Shown: positions 30,601 to 39,875, counted from the first letter of the stretch. The stretch: 54,209 nucleotides of DNA from an uncultured Oscillospiraceae bacterium (GCA_959596515.1 CAUFXR010000004.1:1-54209); one strand, 5' to 3'. The notes: generated by a model not told the origin, from the letters alone. Numbers and translations: made by a program.

Positions 30601-33157
30601 TTATGTAGAATCAGAAGCATCCATTTTTTTCATTGGAATGAATTCCACACAGGCCTCGTCATTAAGCAGTGATCCCGATTATAAAGACGCTTATTTAAAT
30701 GCAGTATCGGAAATGGTAGAAGAACATAAAAGCCATCCCAGTATCTTATATTGGTCCTTAGGTAATGAAAGCGTATGGGGAAGCAATAACGATTTGTGCT
30801 ATGATTATGTGAAAGAAGCCGACCCTACCCGTCCTACAAAATTTAGTTGGGGATACAACGCGCCTGCTGGAAAATATGAAATTTACAGCAGTCACTATGA
30901 TTACCCTTCGAAATCTCCTACAGGCGCGCCTATCATTGTAGATGAATATGCCCATGGATATCAGGGAAAAGACGAGGAACGCCTTGATCCAGGATATCGA
31001 GATTATTATGGGGTAACCATTGAACAGCAATGGGAGAAAATTTACCAGAATGACAACTACTTAGGTGGCGCAATTTGGCATTCTACGGATAAGGCATTTT
31101 ATATGCTGGACGGCACTGTGAATAATAGATATACCGAGCTTTGGGGTGTAATGGATGGCTGGGGACGTGAGAAACCAGAATATTGGAATGTTAAAAAGGT
31201 ATACAGTCCATTTAAAATCAAAAATGAAACAGAGGTCTTAGAAAATCCAGGAACTCACAGTAACTTAGTTATTCCCGTGGAAAACAGGTTTAATCATTCC
31301 AACTTACAGGAATGTACAGTAGAGTGGAGTGTGGGCGACGATAAAGGCACTATGAGTGGGCCTAACGTACAGCAAAGAAGCTCTGGTATACTCACTCTGC
31401 CAGCAAGAGATTGGAAAGATGGAGAAACGTTACATCTGACAATATTATATCAAGGTGAAATGATTGATGAATACAGTCTGGCGATTGGCAAAAAGGTAAC
31501 GCCGGATCTGACTGTTCCTGACGAGAATAGCCCGGTGATTTTAGAGGAGCAAGATGCAACATTCAGCGTGTCTGGAGCAAAGTTCAACCTGCTGTTTGAT
31601 AAAACGACAGGTCTGATTAAATCTGGAGAATATGATGGAACACAGGTCCTTTGTGGGGGTCCGTATTTGAATCTTGGAAAGCTTTCTACGTCTGAATGGA
31701 ATTTGAATGAGATCAATGCTACTATTCAAAATAATAAGGCTGTTATTACCATTCAAGGTACATACGGAAATATCGGAGCAACCTATGTACTAACTGTGGA
31801 TGAGACTGGTATGATTGAGACCGATTATACTGCGACAGGAATTCCTGATGGATTTAATGAAATTGGTGTATCCTATATTGTCTGTGAAAATGCGGAAAAA
31901 CTTTCCTGGATGAAAAATGGTCAATGGTCCATCTATCCGGAAAACCACATTGCTAGAACGGAAGGAATCGCGGAAAAATTTAATGAGATTGGCAATATTG
32001 AGCCAGGCGTAGAGCCTACTGGAGATTGGTCTCAGGATATGAAAAATTATTTCCTGTTCGGTGATGATGATCAAGGAGGACGAGGAACGAATGATTTCCG
32101 TAGCAGAAAGACAAATTACTATTTTGCATCGTTAATCTTCCCAGATGGAATTCGTCTTCGTGCCGAGGGAGATGGTCAAGGCGGTTCGGTACGGGCATCT
32201 GTCCAGGCAGATGGTACTATTCGTTTTAACATCAATACCGTTTGGTTGCAAACTGGTACTTCCTTTGATAATATTGGTAGCAGCTTTGATGTGCCTGATA
32301 CTTATACAGGAAAAGTTAAAATGAGATTGATGGGTAATGACCAAAATGATCCCAATGATCAAAAAACAGGTACGGTTACGGTGAACGGCGGAACAGGGTC
32401 AGGAGAGTATCAGGAAGGAGAAGTTGTTACAATTACTGCTGCGACCGCTACTGAAGGAAAGCAGTTTAAAGAATGGAATAGTTCTTCTCCAGTAACATTT
32501 ACAGATCATACAAGCGCGTCAGATGCTCATGCTAAGTTTTTAATGCCCGGCAACAGTGTCGTTGTGACAGCCATATATGAGGATATTAAAAAGCCGGAAA
32601 CTACCTTTGTAATTACTTTCGATGCCAATGGCGGGTCCTGTTCGGAAGCGCTTTTGCAGACCGATTCTGCGGGGAAACTATCAAACCTTCCAGAGGCTGT
32701 TAAAGAAAAATATCAATTTGAAGGGTGGTTTACCACAAAAGAAGGCGGCGAAAAAATAACTACTGATTTTATTTTCACCTCAAATACCACGGTGTTTGCT
32801 CATTGGAGTTTAGCGGAGGGTTCGCATAGTCATTCCTTTGGATCTGATTGGAAATCAGATGATCAATATCATTGGCATGAATGTTCTGTTTGTTCAGCAC
32901 GTGAAGGACAGGAAAAACATGAGTTCCAATGGGTAATTGATAGGGAAGCCACAGTTGAATACGAAGGTTACAAACATGAGGAATGTAAAATATGTGGTTA
33001 TCAAAGACAGAAGATACAGATACCTCCTTCCAATAGTAACAGTTTAGCGACTGGCGACAATAGCCTGACTGCTTTGTGGGTGAGCTTAGGTTTCCTTATC
33101 CTTAGCGCTGTTACTGGAGTAGTTATCATGAAAAAACGAAATAGTCCTAATGTATAA
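27638..33157 (+). CDS. Giant cell-wall-anchored GH2 glycosidase with discoidin-type modules
   Basis: 1,839 residues. After the signal peptide come three near-identical F5/8C (CBM32-like) carbohydrate-binding modules (about residues 33-475) and a fourth divergent one (about 490-620). The GH2 part follows (sugar-binding, Ig-like and TIM-barrel domains, about 640-1210), with the acid/base Glu in LYWSLGNES and the probable nucleophile Glu in IIVDEYAHG; NYIRTAHCPQ and LCDELGFYVESE are GH2 signatures. A beta-galactosidase domain-5-like region, an InlB-type repeat, a Listeria-Bacteroides repeat and a His/Cys-rich module (HWHECSVCSA, EECKICGYQ) precede LATGD, a membrane helix and KKRN, a sortase-type anchor. 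Substrate (beta-galactoside, glucuronide or mannoside) cannot be fixed by eye. Confidence 0.93.
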   Translation: MKRIGSTVIALLLIISCFSPASLVKAVSGLDRSFTAENLSLLGTAEMDFPEYLEKAPHPAAHAIDGKEDTYAQCEGYNQWSLTVDLKNTHEINQIRLLTGNANRATKYILETSLDGTEWNTVATETSAKPGSEGYNEYSFALTEARYVRMHVTDSICQTMGDGSQDGHSLKEFQIMGNPEPIISFTAENLSLLGSATMDYPEYGGHPAAYAIDGKEDTYAQCEGYNQWSLTVDLKNTHEINQIRLLTGNANRATKYTLETSLDGTEWNTVATEMSAKPGSEGYNEYSFALTEARYVRMHVTDSICQTMGDGSQDGHSLKEFQIMGNPEPKDKTSLTDLTFLGSATMDYPEYGGHPAVHAIDGDEGTYAQSLNYEPWSLTVDLKGEHEVGQIKLLTGNANRATKYTLETSLDGTEWNTVATETSAKPGSEGYNEYSFALTKARYVRMHVTDSICQIMGDGSQAGHSLKEFRILGKINPEGITPSGPVTEEQLGTLLDSDGFTAEGCSSQSGTSAGNVLDKNEESVWQPGDTEDTHDLIIDTQNAHDFTGIKIVSNTDNLGLYYVFTSEDGIRWYKEMMVYQVKPEQRLLLPQDNRRYVRLRFMQESHALKVAEIYLYGSKTILPEVPEVQESEIWSRSVIAPMPNNVEGTETPVVSLNGEWNFVLYPDQGYWQEGENREKWTTVTLPGDAETQGYIRYTISDNDSQTQYESAFEKTITIPAEFAEKRVILRLNGVVNYGRLWVDGELVRTHRSGKTTWDTDITDYVTPGQEARITIGVTCENPKVDFQRIRGITGDISLMALPQNYLSRFHVETDFDDNYQNAELTIQAGMLFHNRTSGTVQFSLTDSNGSEVILQNNTLEFESTTEDPVEKTLTNHIDTPQKWDAEHPNLYTLTATVFQDGIETERIEKKIGFREIQVEGSTVYVNGDPIKLRGVNYSDHRPDLGVATDKEYQKKILENLKKANVNYIRTAHCPQSDYFYSLCDELGFYVESEASIFFIGMNSTQASSLSSDPDYKDAYLNAVSEMVEEHKSHPSILYWSLGNESVWGSNNDLCYDYVKEADPTRPTKFSWGYNAPAGKYEIYSSHYDYPSKSPTGAPIIVDEYAHGYQGKDEERLDPGYRDYYGVTIEQQWEKIYQNDNYLGGAIWHSTDKAFYMLDGTVNNRYTELWGVMDGWGREKPEYWNVKKVYSPFKIKNETEVLENPGTHSNLVIPVENRFNHSNLQECTVEWSVGDDKGTMSGPNVQQRSSGILTLPARDWKDGETLHLTILYQGEMIDEYSLAIGKKVTPDLTVPDENSPVILEEQDATFSVSGAKFNLLFDKTTGLIKSGEYDGTQVLCGGPYLNLGKLSTSEWNLNEINATIQNNKAVITIQGTYGNIGATYVLTVDETGMIETDYTATGIPDGFNEIGVSYIVCENAEKLSWMKNGQWSIYPENHIARTEGIAEKFNEIGNIEPGVEPTGDWSQDMKNYFLFGDDDQGGRGTNDFRSRKTNYYFASLIFPDGIRLRAEGDGQGGSVRASVQADGTIRFNINTVWLQTGTSFDNIGSSFDVPDTYTGKVKMRLMGNDQNDPNDQKTGTVTVNGGTGSGEYQEGEVVTITAATATEGKQFKEWNSSSPVTFTDHTSASDAHAKFLMPGNSVVVTAIYEDIKKPETTFVITFDANGGSCSEALLQTDSAGKLSNLPEAVKEKYQFEGWFTTKEGGEKITTDFIFTSNTTVFAHWSLAEGSHSHSFGSDWKSDDQYHWHECSVCSAREGQEKHEFQWVIDREATVEYEGYKHEECKICGYQRQKIQIPPSNSNSLATGDNSLTALWVSLGFLILSAVTGVVIMKKRNSPNV
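27734..29055 (+). repeat. Three tandem ~450-bp repeats encoding F5/8C modules
   Basis: Copies start near 27734, 28187 and 28640. Copies 1 and 2 are offset by 453 bp (151 codons) and share long identical stretches, for example CTGGAAATGCCAACCGGGCC; copy 3 is offset by about 444 bp and is divergent in its first third. The repeats are in frame inside the GH2 gene and indicate recent domain duplication. Confidence 0.9.
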
Positions 33158-33201
33158 TTTTGCTAAAAACCGCATTAAAATTCAATACCTATAATATGGA
33201 G

Positions 33202-33236
33202 AGGTCGGACAATCTGATGAATTGAGCCGGCCTTTC
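33202..33236 (+). terminator. Weak hairpin between GH2 and the sensor kinase
   Basis: AGGTCGG (33202-33208) pairs with CCGGCCT (33227-33233), followed by TTCCTG. The T-run is poor, so partial read-through into the kinase gene is likely if it is a terminator at all. Confidence 0.35.
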
Positions 33237-33306
33237 CTGTTAGTTGCTTTGGGTTGAGAATTATGTTATCCTGATAATACAGATTTGGCTATGGAAAGTG
33301 ATTGCG

Positions 33307-35142
33307 ATGAAAGTTAATTATAGACAAAGAAAAACTACAATACATCATAAATTAATGCAAAGATTTTCAATCTTGTTTTTTATTGTTTTATTTTTACTAT
33401 ATATCATAACTTGCTTTTTTTATGTGTACTCACAGACTAAAACTGCTACTGAATATTCTCTTAGTTTGTCTGGACAGATCGCTGAAAATTTTGATGTCTA
33501 TTTTTCAGAGCTGAGTAAAACGCTTGAGATTTCATCAACCGACCATGATTTAGCTTCTTTTTTTGATGAAACAGAAAATTCAAATGACTATGAACTTTTA
33601 TTAAAGCGAAAAAATGTTCAAAGAATTTTGAATGATATTCAAGAAAAACGGCAAGACATTGCTAATGTTGCTGTTTTTAATCAGAACACTTATGTCGGTA
33701 TTGATAACTATAAAGTGCTTGATCAAGGAGATCCTTTTTTAAATATGGTATGGGACGATATGAATTCTTCTCCACAGATGGAAGTTAAGTATTATGGTCC
33801 GCATGTTTTAGATTACTATTTGCGGCCGTATGACAGAGGCCGCCCGATGGTTATATCTATCGCTTATCCTATCAGAAATCTAGTTGGAATGAATTCTGAA
33901 AATATGGCAGTCATTATTTTTGATATCACATCTACAAAAATTCAGCAATTAATTTCCAAGGCAACGATAAGTCAAGGAAAAACAGTTTTAATTTCTGATC
34001 AAAACTCCAAGGTTGTATACAGCAACGACCAGGACAAATATAACATAGCTTCGACTGTTCAGGATAATGAGGACCTGAATGAATTGCATTTTAAAGACAT
34101 GGGAATGTTCATTGTGAATATCGATGGGGCAGAAACTTTACTGACTTATGCGACTATTAACAGTAATGGCTGGAGAATTATTTTTTTTCATGATTTTAAA
34201 GAAATCATCAGCGGCTTTAATCAATTGCTTCTTTTTGCAGTAGGTGCATTTTTGTTATCTTTTATAGTCATATTTGCAATATCCATATGTTTGTCTAAAA
34301 AAATCGTAGAGCCCATAAAGGGGTTGATCAATCAGATGGAGCATGTGCAGGAAAATCCTAAATTTTTAAACATTGAGTCCAGATCGGATTTAACGGAGAT
34401 AGATAGTCTTTATAGCGGTTATAACTTTATGATTAGTCAAATAGAAACGCTTACGCTTGCAAAATATGAGGCTGAGATACATCAAAAAGAAGCAGAGTTT
34501 AATGCCTTGCAAGCACAAATTAATCCACATTTTTTAAATAATATTTTACAGATGATACAATCTTTGGCTGTCCTAAAACAGACAAGCGAAATATGTACGA
34601 TTACTACCGCCTTAGGAGAATTGTTGGAATATAGCATTTATGAAAGGAAAGAACAAGTTAAACTCTCTCAAGAAATTAATTATATCAAAAAATATCTTGA
34701 AATTCAAAAGATTCGGCTGGGAGACAATTTTTGTTATACGATCTATTTGGATCATAGTTTAAACGATTATGAAGTTCCAAAGTTTATTTTGCAGCCTTTG
34801 GTAGAAAATGCAATTATACACGGCTTTAACGGTGTAGAACATAAAAAGCTTAGTGTGGACTGCTTTTCTCTGAAAAGTAAAGTTTTTTTAGTAGTTCAGG
34901 ATAATGGGATCGGAATAGAGGAAGCACGTTTAGAACAAATTCGTATGGAAATACTTAATATGAATAGAAGATCAAATAGTATAGGGCTTAGTAATGTGAA
35001 TCACAGGATTAAGCTTCTATTTGGAGCACAATACGGTTTAGAATTAGAAAGTAAAGTGGGAAAAGGAACGTGTGTATCTTTAATTTTACCCGGTGAAAAA
35101 AATAGTGAGGTTAATTATGGGATTGAAAATATTACTGGCTGA
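33307..35142 (+). CDS. YesM-type sensor histidine kinase
   Basis: 611 residues from ATG 33307 (GGAAAG upstream). A membrane helix (about 20-42), an extracellular sensor region (about 45-300), a second helix (about 305-330, LLLFAVGAFLLSFIVIFAISIC), a HAMP linker and a His_kinase domain follow. The phospho-accepting His408 is in QAQINPHFLNNILQ, and the ATPase shows QPLVENAIIHGF (N box), DNGIG (G1) and GKGTCVSL (G2). YesM-type kinases usually sense extracellular sugars or solute-binding proteins and control adjacent uptake genes. The gene overlaps the response regulator by 26 bp. Confidence 0.92.
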   Translation: MKVNYRQRKTTIHHKLMQRFSILFFIVLFLLYIITCFFYVYSQTKTATEYSLSLSGQIAENFDVYFSELSKTLEISSTDHDLASFFDETENSNDYELLLKRKNVQRILNDIQEKRQDIANVAVFNQNTYVGIDNYKVLDQGDPFLNMVWDDMNSSPQMEVKYYGPHVLDYYLRPYDRGRPMVISIAYPIRNLVGMNSENMAVIIFDITSTKIQQLISKATISQGKTVLISDQNSKVVYSNDQDKYNIASTVQDNEDLNELHFKDMGMFIVNIDGAETLLTYATINSNGWRIIFFHDFKEIISGFNQLLLFAVGAFLLSFIVIFAISICLSKKIVEPIKGLINQMEHVQENPKFLNIESRSDLTEIDSLYSGYNFMISQIETLTLAKYEAEIHQKEAEFNALQAQINPHFLNNILQMIQSLAVLKQTSEICTITTALGELLEYSIYERKEQVKLSQEINYIKKYLEIQKIRLGDNFCYTIYLDHSLNDYEVPKFILQPLVENAIIHGFNGVEHKKLSVDCFSLKSKVFLVVQDNGIGIEEARLEQIRMEILNMNRRSNSIGLSNVNHRIKLLFGAQYGLELESKVGKGTCVSLILPGEKNSEVNYGIENITG

Positions 35143-36643
35143 TGATGAGGATTTGATCGTAAAAGCAGTTGAAATTTTAATATCTGAGGTGGATCCCTCG
35201 ATTGAAATTATAGGGACTGCAAATGATGGAATCAAAGCATGGAATAGCATTTTCGATAAAAGGCCAGATGGAGTTTTATTAGACATAAAAATGCCAGGCT
35301 TAGATGGGTTACAAATTTTAAAGAAAATTGAAGAAAACCAGTTAGATACTAAAGTCATTATTTTGTCGGCTTATCGAGATTTTGCGTATGCACAGGAAGC
35401 GTTAAAATATGGCGCTATTGATTATTTGGTGAAACCACTTGATATAGAAAAACTGCGAGTGGCGTTGTTGCGTTTAAATAGCATTTGTGTCCACGAAAGT
35501 CGTATGCAGCCAAGTACTTCACGTTATGCATTCGATACGTTGATGGCAGGTGGAAATCCTGCCGACGAGCTATTTGTGGAATGGGATTTTTTTCACGGCT
35601 GCACTAATAAAAAAATAAAAGTCTTATTGTTCCAATTTAAGGAACCTATGTCTTATGAAAATTACCGGCAGTATCGTATAGATAAGAATAAATGGCTGAA
35701 ATATTTACGACCACTTTATATTAACGAATATATTTGGATTATGATTATAAAAGACGGCGCAAAAGGTAATCCTCCCAGCGTTACGACGTTAAAATCATCT
35801 TTTAGCGGGCTGAATTTTTGTGTTGGAATTAGCGATGTTCATGAACATATTGCATTTTATAAGGCGTATCAAGAATCATGGAATGCGGTTCAAAGGTTTT
35901 TTTACTATCCCCAAAATAGTGAGTTCTATTTTACTAATATGGAGCATTTATCAGAACAATGTGGATCGCTTGTTCGCGTTTTAAGAGAAAAACAATTCGA
36001 TGAAAAATGGAATCTGTCAATGACGGATGATGTCATTGGTATTTTATCCGACTGGTTTTCTGAAATAAAAAAATTACGCCCATTTCCGTTGAAAGTTTTT
36101 GCAGAGTTGAAAGAAATGATAGTTTATGTAAAAAGCCAGATTAAATTTGAGACTTACAAGTTGGTAAAAGATTTAGAAGAATCTATTGATAAGCTTCAGA
36201 CTTCCCATTGTCTTGTTAGCTGCAATGATTTGGAAGAATATATCATAACATGTATACGGGAAATATTAAATAGAGATCGTGACGAGCAAAATACTGACCG
36301 ACACCGTTTAATAAGGAAAGTACAAACCTATTGTGAACGAAATTTTCAACAAGATATTACACTTGATATGGTGGCTAAAGAAGTTCATTTAAATAAAACA
36401 TGGTTTTGTTCTTTATTTAAAAAAGAGACGGGAAAGACGTTTTGGGAGTATCTTACCGACTTGAGAATGAAGAAAGCAAAGCTTTTCTTGGAAAATACAG
36501 AAGAAAAAATAAATACAATCTCAGGTTTAGTGGGTTATAAAAATGCAAGCCATTTTAATCATCTTTTTTTTGAAAAGTATGGTGTTACTCCAACAGAATA
36601 TAGGAGAAGATTTTATGGTGGAACCCATATTAAAAAGGAATAA
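35117..36643 (+). CDS. YesN-type response regulator with AraC DNA-binding domain
   Basis: 508 residues from ATG 35117 (GTGAGG upstream). The receiver domain has the acidic pair in LLADDED, the phospho-acceptor Asp56 in LLDIKMPG and the switch Lys in YLVKPLD. A 270-residue middle region follows. The C-terminal AraC/XylS domain (about 405-505) includes ITLDMVAKEVHLNKTWFCSLFKKETG and KINTISGLVGYKNASHFNHLFFEKYGVTPTEYR. It probably activates the GH2 promoter at 27571 and the transporter operon at 38451 when the partner kinase senses the substrate. Confidence 0.92.
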   Translation: MGLKILLADDEDLIVKAVEILISEVDPSIEIIGTANDGIKAWNSIFDKRPDGVLLDIKMPGLDGLQILKKIEENQLDTKVIILSAYRDFAYAQEALKYGAIDYLVKPLDIEKLRVALLRLNSICVHESRMQPSTSRYAFDTLMAGGNPADELFVEWDFFHGCTNKKIKVLLFQFKEPMSYENYRQYRIDKNKWLKYLRPLYINEYIWIMIIKDGAKGNPPSVTTLKSSFSGLNFCVGISDVHEHIAFYKAYQESWNAVQRFFYYPQNSEFYFTNMEHLSEQCGSLVRVLREKQFDEKWNLSMTDDVIGILSDWFSEIKKLRPFPLKVFAELKEMIVYVKSQIKFETYKLVKDLEESIDKLQTSHCLVSCNDLEEYIITCIREILNRDRDEQNTDRHRLIRKVQTYCERNFQQDITLDMVAKEVHLNKTWFCSLFKKETGKTFWEYLTDLRMKKAKLFLENTEEKINTISGLVGYKNASHFNHLFFEKYGVTPTEYRRRFYGGTHIKKE

Positions 36644-36677
36644 AAAGCGCGAAACGAAAAATTCGTTTCGCGCTTTT
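36643..36677 (+). terminator. Rho-independent terminator of the two-component system
   Basis: A 16-bp perfect stem, AAAAGCGCGAAACGAA (36643-36658) with TTCGTTTCGCGCTTTT (36662-36677), has an AAA loop and its own T-run. It is symmetric and could serve both strands, including the IS transposase transcript. Confidence 0.9.
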
Positions 36678-36714
36678 GTCGTGTGTGTTTAAATAAGAAC
36701 AGCCTTTATATTTT

Positions 36715-37035
36715 GGTGGTAGTGTCAAGGGAATTTCGCAAAATGGTTTGCAGGCTCTGGTGTGAATGAAGTCAGCCAGCAATGGAGACATCCTCAATGT
36801 TAGCCTCCAAGTGCTTCATATTCATGTACCTCCTGTTACCCCACTGTGTGCCAGCCACATGGCGAAGCCGGGCACAAACCAGCATCAGAGCAGAGTTACC
36901 GTCTGGGAAGTTGCCCACCACGCGGGTGCGGCGGCGAATCTTCCGGTTCAGCCTCTCAATGACATTGTTGGTTCGGATACGAGTCCAGTATTCACTGGAA
37001 AAATCACAGTAGGTGAGAGTCTCCTCAATGTCATC
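36715..37035 (-). mobile_element. IS256-like fragment (copy A, 3' end)
   Basis: It carries an outer end with GTGTCAAGG, then TTTCGCAAAATGGTTTGCAG (36724-36755), and the last ~85 codons of an IS256-family transposase. The end motif is closely related to that of copy B, but the coding part differs at several residues. The fragment stops where copy B begins, and the missing 5' part does not reappear on the far side of copy B. Confidence 0.8.
36772..37035 (-). pseudogene. IS256 transposase C-terminal fragment (copy A)
   Basis: The minus-strand reading gives IEETLTYCDFSSEYWTRIRT, then NNVIERLNRKIRRRTRVVGNFPDGNSALMLVCARLRHVAGTQWG, the conserved IS256 C terminus with the catalytic-helix ERLNR-IRRR region. 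No start codon, DDE region or N-terminal domain remains. The preceding sequence (MFQKLQTILRKI) is translated IS end DNA of copy B. Confidence 0.82.
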
Positions 37036-38385
37036 GGTGGTGTCAAGGATTTTTCGCAAAATGGTTTGCAGTTTCTGGAACAAATGAAATTAGCCGGCAA
37101 TAGAGGCATCCTCAAGGGCTGCCTTCAGGCGCTTCATGTTCATGTACTTCTTGTTTCCCCACTGGGTACCTGCCACATGCCGCAACTGAGCGCAGACCAG
37201 CATGAGAGCGGAGTTGCCGTCCGGGAATGAACCCACCACACAAGTACGGCGGCGGATCTCCCGGTTGAGTCTCTCAATGACATTGTTGGTACGGATGCGG
37301 GTCCAGTACTCACTGGGAAAATCGCAGTAAGTCAGTGTCTCCTCAATGCCATCTTCTACCTTCTTTGCCGCCTCTTTCAGCTTCATAGCATGCAGTTCCT
37401 CGATTACATCTCTGGCTTTCTCCCGAGCAGCTTTCTTGCTCTCCTGGGCGTGGATCGCCTTAAGCATCTTAGCCACCAGCTTTGCTTTGGAACGCGGTGT
37501 CACGGAGAAAACATTGCGGTAGAAGTAGACTGTACACCGTTGGTATTTGGCCTCTGGGAACACCTCTCCTACTGCTTCCAGCATACCAAGGCACTTGTCT
37601 CCAACCACCAGCTTGACCCCATCCAAGCCACGGCCGCGAAGCCACTGGAAGAAGCTGACCCAGCTGGCCTTGTCCTCTTTCATGCCCTCGGCGGCGCCAG
37701 GAACTTCACGATATTCGTCCTCGTTGACTGCAATTGCCACCAGAATGGCCACATTTTCAAACTCTCCACCCCAGTTGCGGCGAAGGTAGATCCCATCTAC
37801 ATATCCGGATAACGCCCGCCTTGCAAGGGGCGGTTTCGTCAGTCCTCTATGTGGACATATGCTTTCTTGTTCAGCTCACTGATGGTAGAGGGCGAAACCT
37901 TGCTGCCCCAGAGCGCTTCAGTGATATCCTCCACATGGCGAACCGATACGCCTGCCAGGTACATCTCGATAAGGGCTTCTTCCACGCTGCTTTCCCGGCG
38001 GCGATACCGCTCAATGATGGCGGTCTCAAAGGAGATCCCCTTGAGCTTGGGCACCTTCAGGGTAACGTCCCCGGAAGTAGTGGTGAGATTCCGGTTGTAG
38101 TGGCCGCTCCGGTATCCCTGGCGCTGCTCATTACGCTCATACCGGGCAGCCTGGGTCAACTTCTCTGCCTCTGCCTTCAGTAGCTTGTTGAGGGTTTCCT
38201 CTACGCTGCCTCGTACCATCTTTTTGAGCTGTCCCTTGATTACTTCTTCGCTTAGCTGTCCAATCTTTTTGGACATGGTTTGCTGGCTCCTTTCTGAATG
38301 GTGTGTCGCAACTTCATTCTACCAGAGATCTGCAAACCATGTCTTTTTTATCTGCTTTTCAATTTGCGAAACTTATTGTACCTTA
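37036..38385 (-). mobile_element. IS256-family insertion sequence (copy B), degenerate
   Basis: About 1.35 kb. The left end carries GTGTCAAGGATTTTTCGCAA and AATGGTTTGCAG; the right end carries CTGCAAACCA and TTTGCGAAAC (38331-38375) in inverted orientation. It contains one transposase gene on the minus strand, disabled by a stop and a frame change. It separates the two-component system from the ABC operon of the cargo island. Confidence 0.85.
37090..38276 (-). pseudogene. IS256-family transposase, inactivated (copy B)
   Basis: The N-terminal half (MSKKIGQLSEEVIKGQLKKM to NKKAYVHIED) ends at a TGA at 37839 where the family normally has Trp (IEDWRNRPL). Past the stop the frame changes, and YVDGIYLRRNWGGEFENVAI, holding the first catalytic Asp, is found in another frame near 37803. 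The remainder, with LVVGDKCLGM and ERLNREIRRR, is intact to the stop at 37090. One nonsense change and at least one indel mean it cannot make transposase. Confidence 0.88.
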
Positions 38386-38450
38386 TCTATGTTTTATCTT
38401 AATGTATAGACCTATTAAAAAACTAAATATTATGATGTAAAACAGAAGTT

Positions 38451-38486
38451 TTGACAATAGCCAATTCAAATTTATATCTTTATAAT
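38451..38486 (+). promoter_or_regulatory. Candidate promoter of the transporter operon
   Basis: A perfect TTGACA (38451-38456) is followed by TATATC (38473-38478, 16-bp spacer) and by TATAAT (38481-38486, spacing too long for the same -35). It lies 58-93 bp upstream of the solute-binding protein gene. The exact -10 is ambiguous. Confidence 0.55.
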
Positions 38487-38543
38487 AAAACCATACAGTA
38501 AAGAATGATATAAACTGTATAAAAACAATAAGGAGAGTGTAAT

Positions 38544-39875
38544 ATGAAAAAATGTTTAGCAGCTATCTTAGCAATAGCACTGATTTGTGCAGCTGGATGT
38601 AGTACTAATCAAACAAATTCTGGTGGAAATAGTTCATCAGAAAGTTCGCAATCAGAATCTACATCTGCGACAAGTGAAGGCGACGCAAGTGAAGGTGACG
38701 ATAGAGAATTCACTTTACGTTTAGCTGTATCTTCTAGCTCTGATATTGTAGAGCAGGCAACAGAAATTTTTAAAGAAAAATATCCGAATGCTACCGTAGA
38801 ACAAATTGATTCACCTTGGGGAAGTGGTGGAGCTGACGCGAGAAACAAACAATTGATTATGCTTAGCGGTGGTGAACAGATAGATATCGGTAAAGTAGTG
38901 TGGGGTAAGGAGTTTTTCCAGGAAGGTATTATTCTGGATATAACAGAAGAAGTTCAGACATTCGATATTTTCCCAAACCTTACAGAAGGTCAAAAAGAAC
39001 GTATGAGTTTGGATGGAAAATATTATGCAACGACCACTACTAATAATACCGTATTTTTATTCTACAATAAAGATATTTTATCTCAAATCGATATTACAGA
39101 GCCGCCGAAGACGATTGAAGAGTTAGAGGCTATTGGGGAGAAGCTAAAAGAAGCAGATCTTAAAACTGCTGATGGAAAGCCCATTTATCTTACTAACTTT
39201 GAAGGCGGAAACTGGACTACGGATTACTGGCTTTGGGCTTTTGGCGGAAAACAGATGAACGATGACTATACCCAAACGTTGATTAATAGTGAAGAATCTA
39301 TTAACGCATTTTCCAGAATGCAGAAATATATTACCGATGGCTGGGCTCCCAAACTGGATGGAACGGGAGATCAAGCATGGCTAAATGGCCAATTAGCGTT
39401 TTATGTTACTGGTGACTGGGTAGTAGATCCCACAAATGAAGCGGGAATTAATGTGGGTTACGCTGTTATGCCTACCGGCGAGAATGGTAAGGCAACAACC
39501 AGTATTGGCGGTGCCGAATGGGTAGTGTTCTCTGGATCTTCTTTGCAGGATGAAGCGATTGAGTGGCTGAGAGCATTAGCTTCAGATGAATTCCAGGAGA
39601 AGTTCCCTCGCGTCACCAATATTAAGTACTATGACGATCCTGAAAAAATAGCGGCCTGGAAAGAGGCGGGTACCTATGAAGCAATGATGGTAGAAAAAGA
39701 TCAGCTGATGGACACCACCTACAATTTCTTGGAAGCACCGTATAGTTTTCCGGATGGTGCCTCTATTTACGGGACTGCATTAGAGGAAATTCTGACCGGC
39801 CTAAAAGATCCTGCCGAAGTTATGAATGCTGCGGCCGAAGAGATTAATGCAGGAATTGGACAATTTTATCAATAA
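38544..39875 (+). CDS. Sugar ABC transporter solute-binding lipoprotein
   Basis: 443 residues with a lipoprotein signal (MKKCLAAILAIALICAAGCS; Cys19 acylated), a Ser/Glu-rich linker and a type-1 extracellular solute-binding fold: FTLRLAVSSSSDIVEQATEIFKEKYPNATVEQIDS, then IDIGKVVWGKEFFQEGIILDIT and NGQLAFYVTGDWVV. Such proteins deliver oligosaccharides to paired MalF/MalG-type permeases. AGGAG lies 8 nt upstream of the ATG. It is the first gene of the operon and directly precedes the permeases. Confidence 0.93.
   Translation: MKKCLAAILAIALICAAGCSTNQTNSGGNSSSESSQSESTSATSEGDASEGDDREFTLRLAVSSSSDIVEQATEIFKEKYPNATVEQIDSPWGSGGADARNKQLIMLSGGEQIDIGKVVWGKEFFQEGIILDITEEVQTFDIFPNLTEGQKERMSLDGKYYATTTTNNTVFLFYNKDILSQIDITEPPKTIEELEAIGEKLKEADLKTADGKPIYLTNFEGGNWTTDYWLWAFGGKQMNDDYTQTLINSEESINAFSRMQKYITDGWAPKLDGTGDQAWLNGQLAFYVTGDWVVDPTNEAGINVGYAVMPTGENGKATTSIGGAEWVVFSGSSLQDEAIEWLRALASDEFQEKFPRVTNIKYYDDPEKIAAWKEAGTYEAMMVEKDQLMDTTYNFLEAPYSFPDGASIYGTALEEILTGLKDPAEVMNAAAEEINAGIGQFYQ

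Noticed and set aside
36766..37230. Plus-strand open frames over the IS256 copies
   Set aside because: These are antisense to the IS256 transposase C termini, which are clearly homologous to the family on the minus strand.
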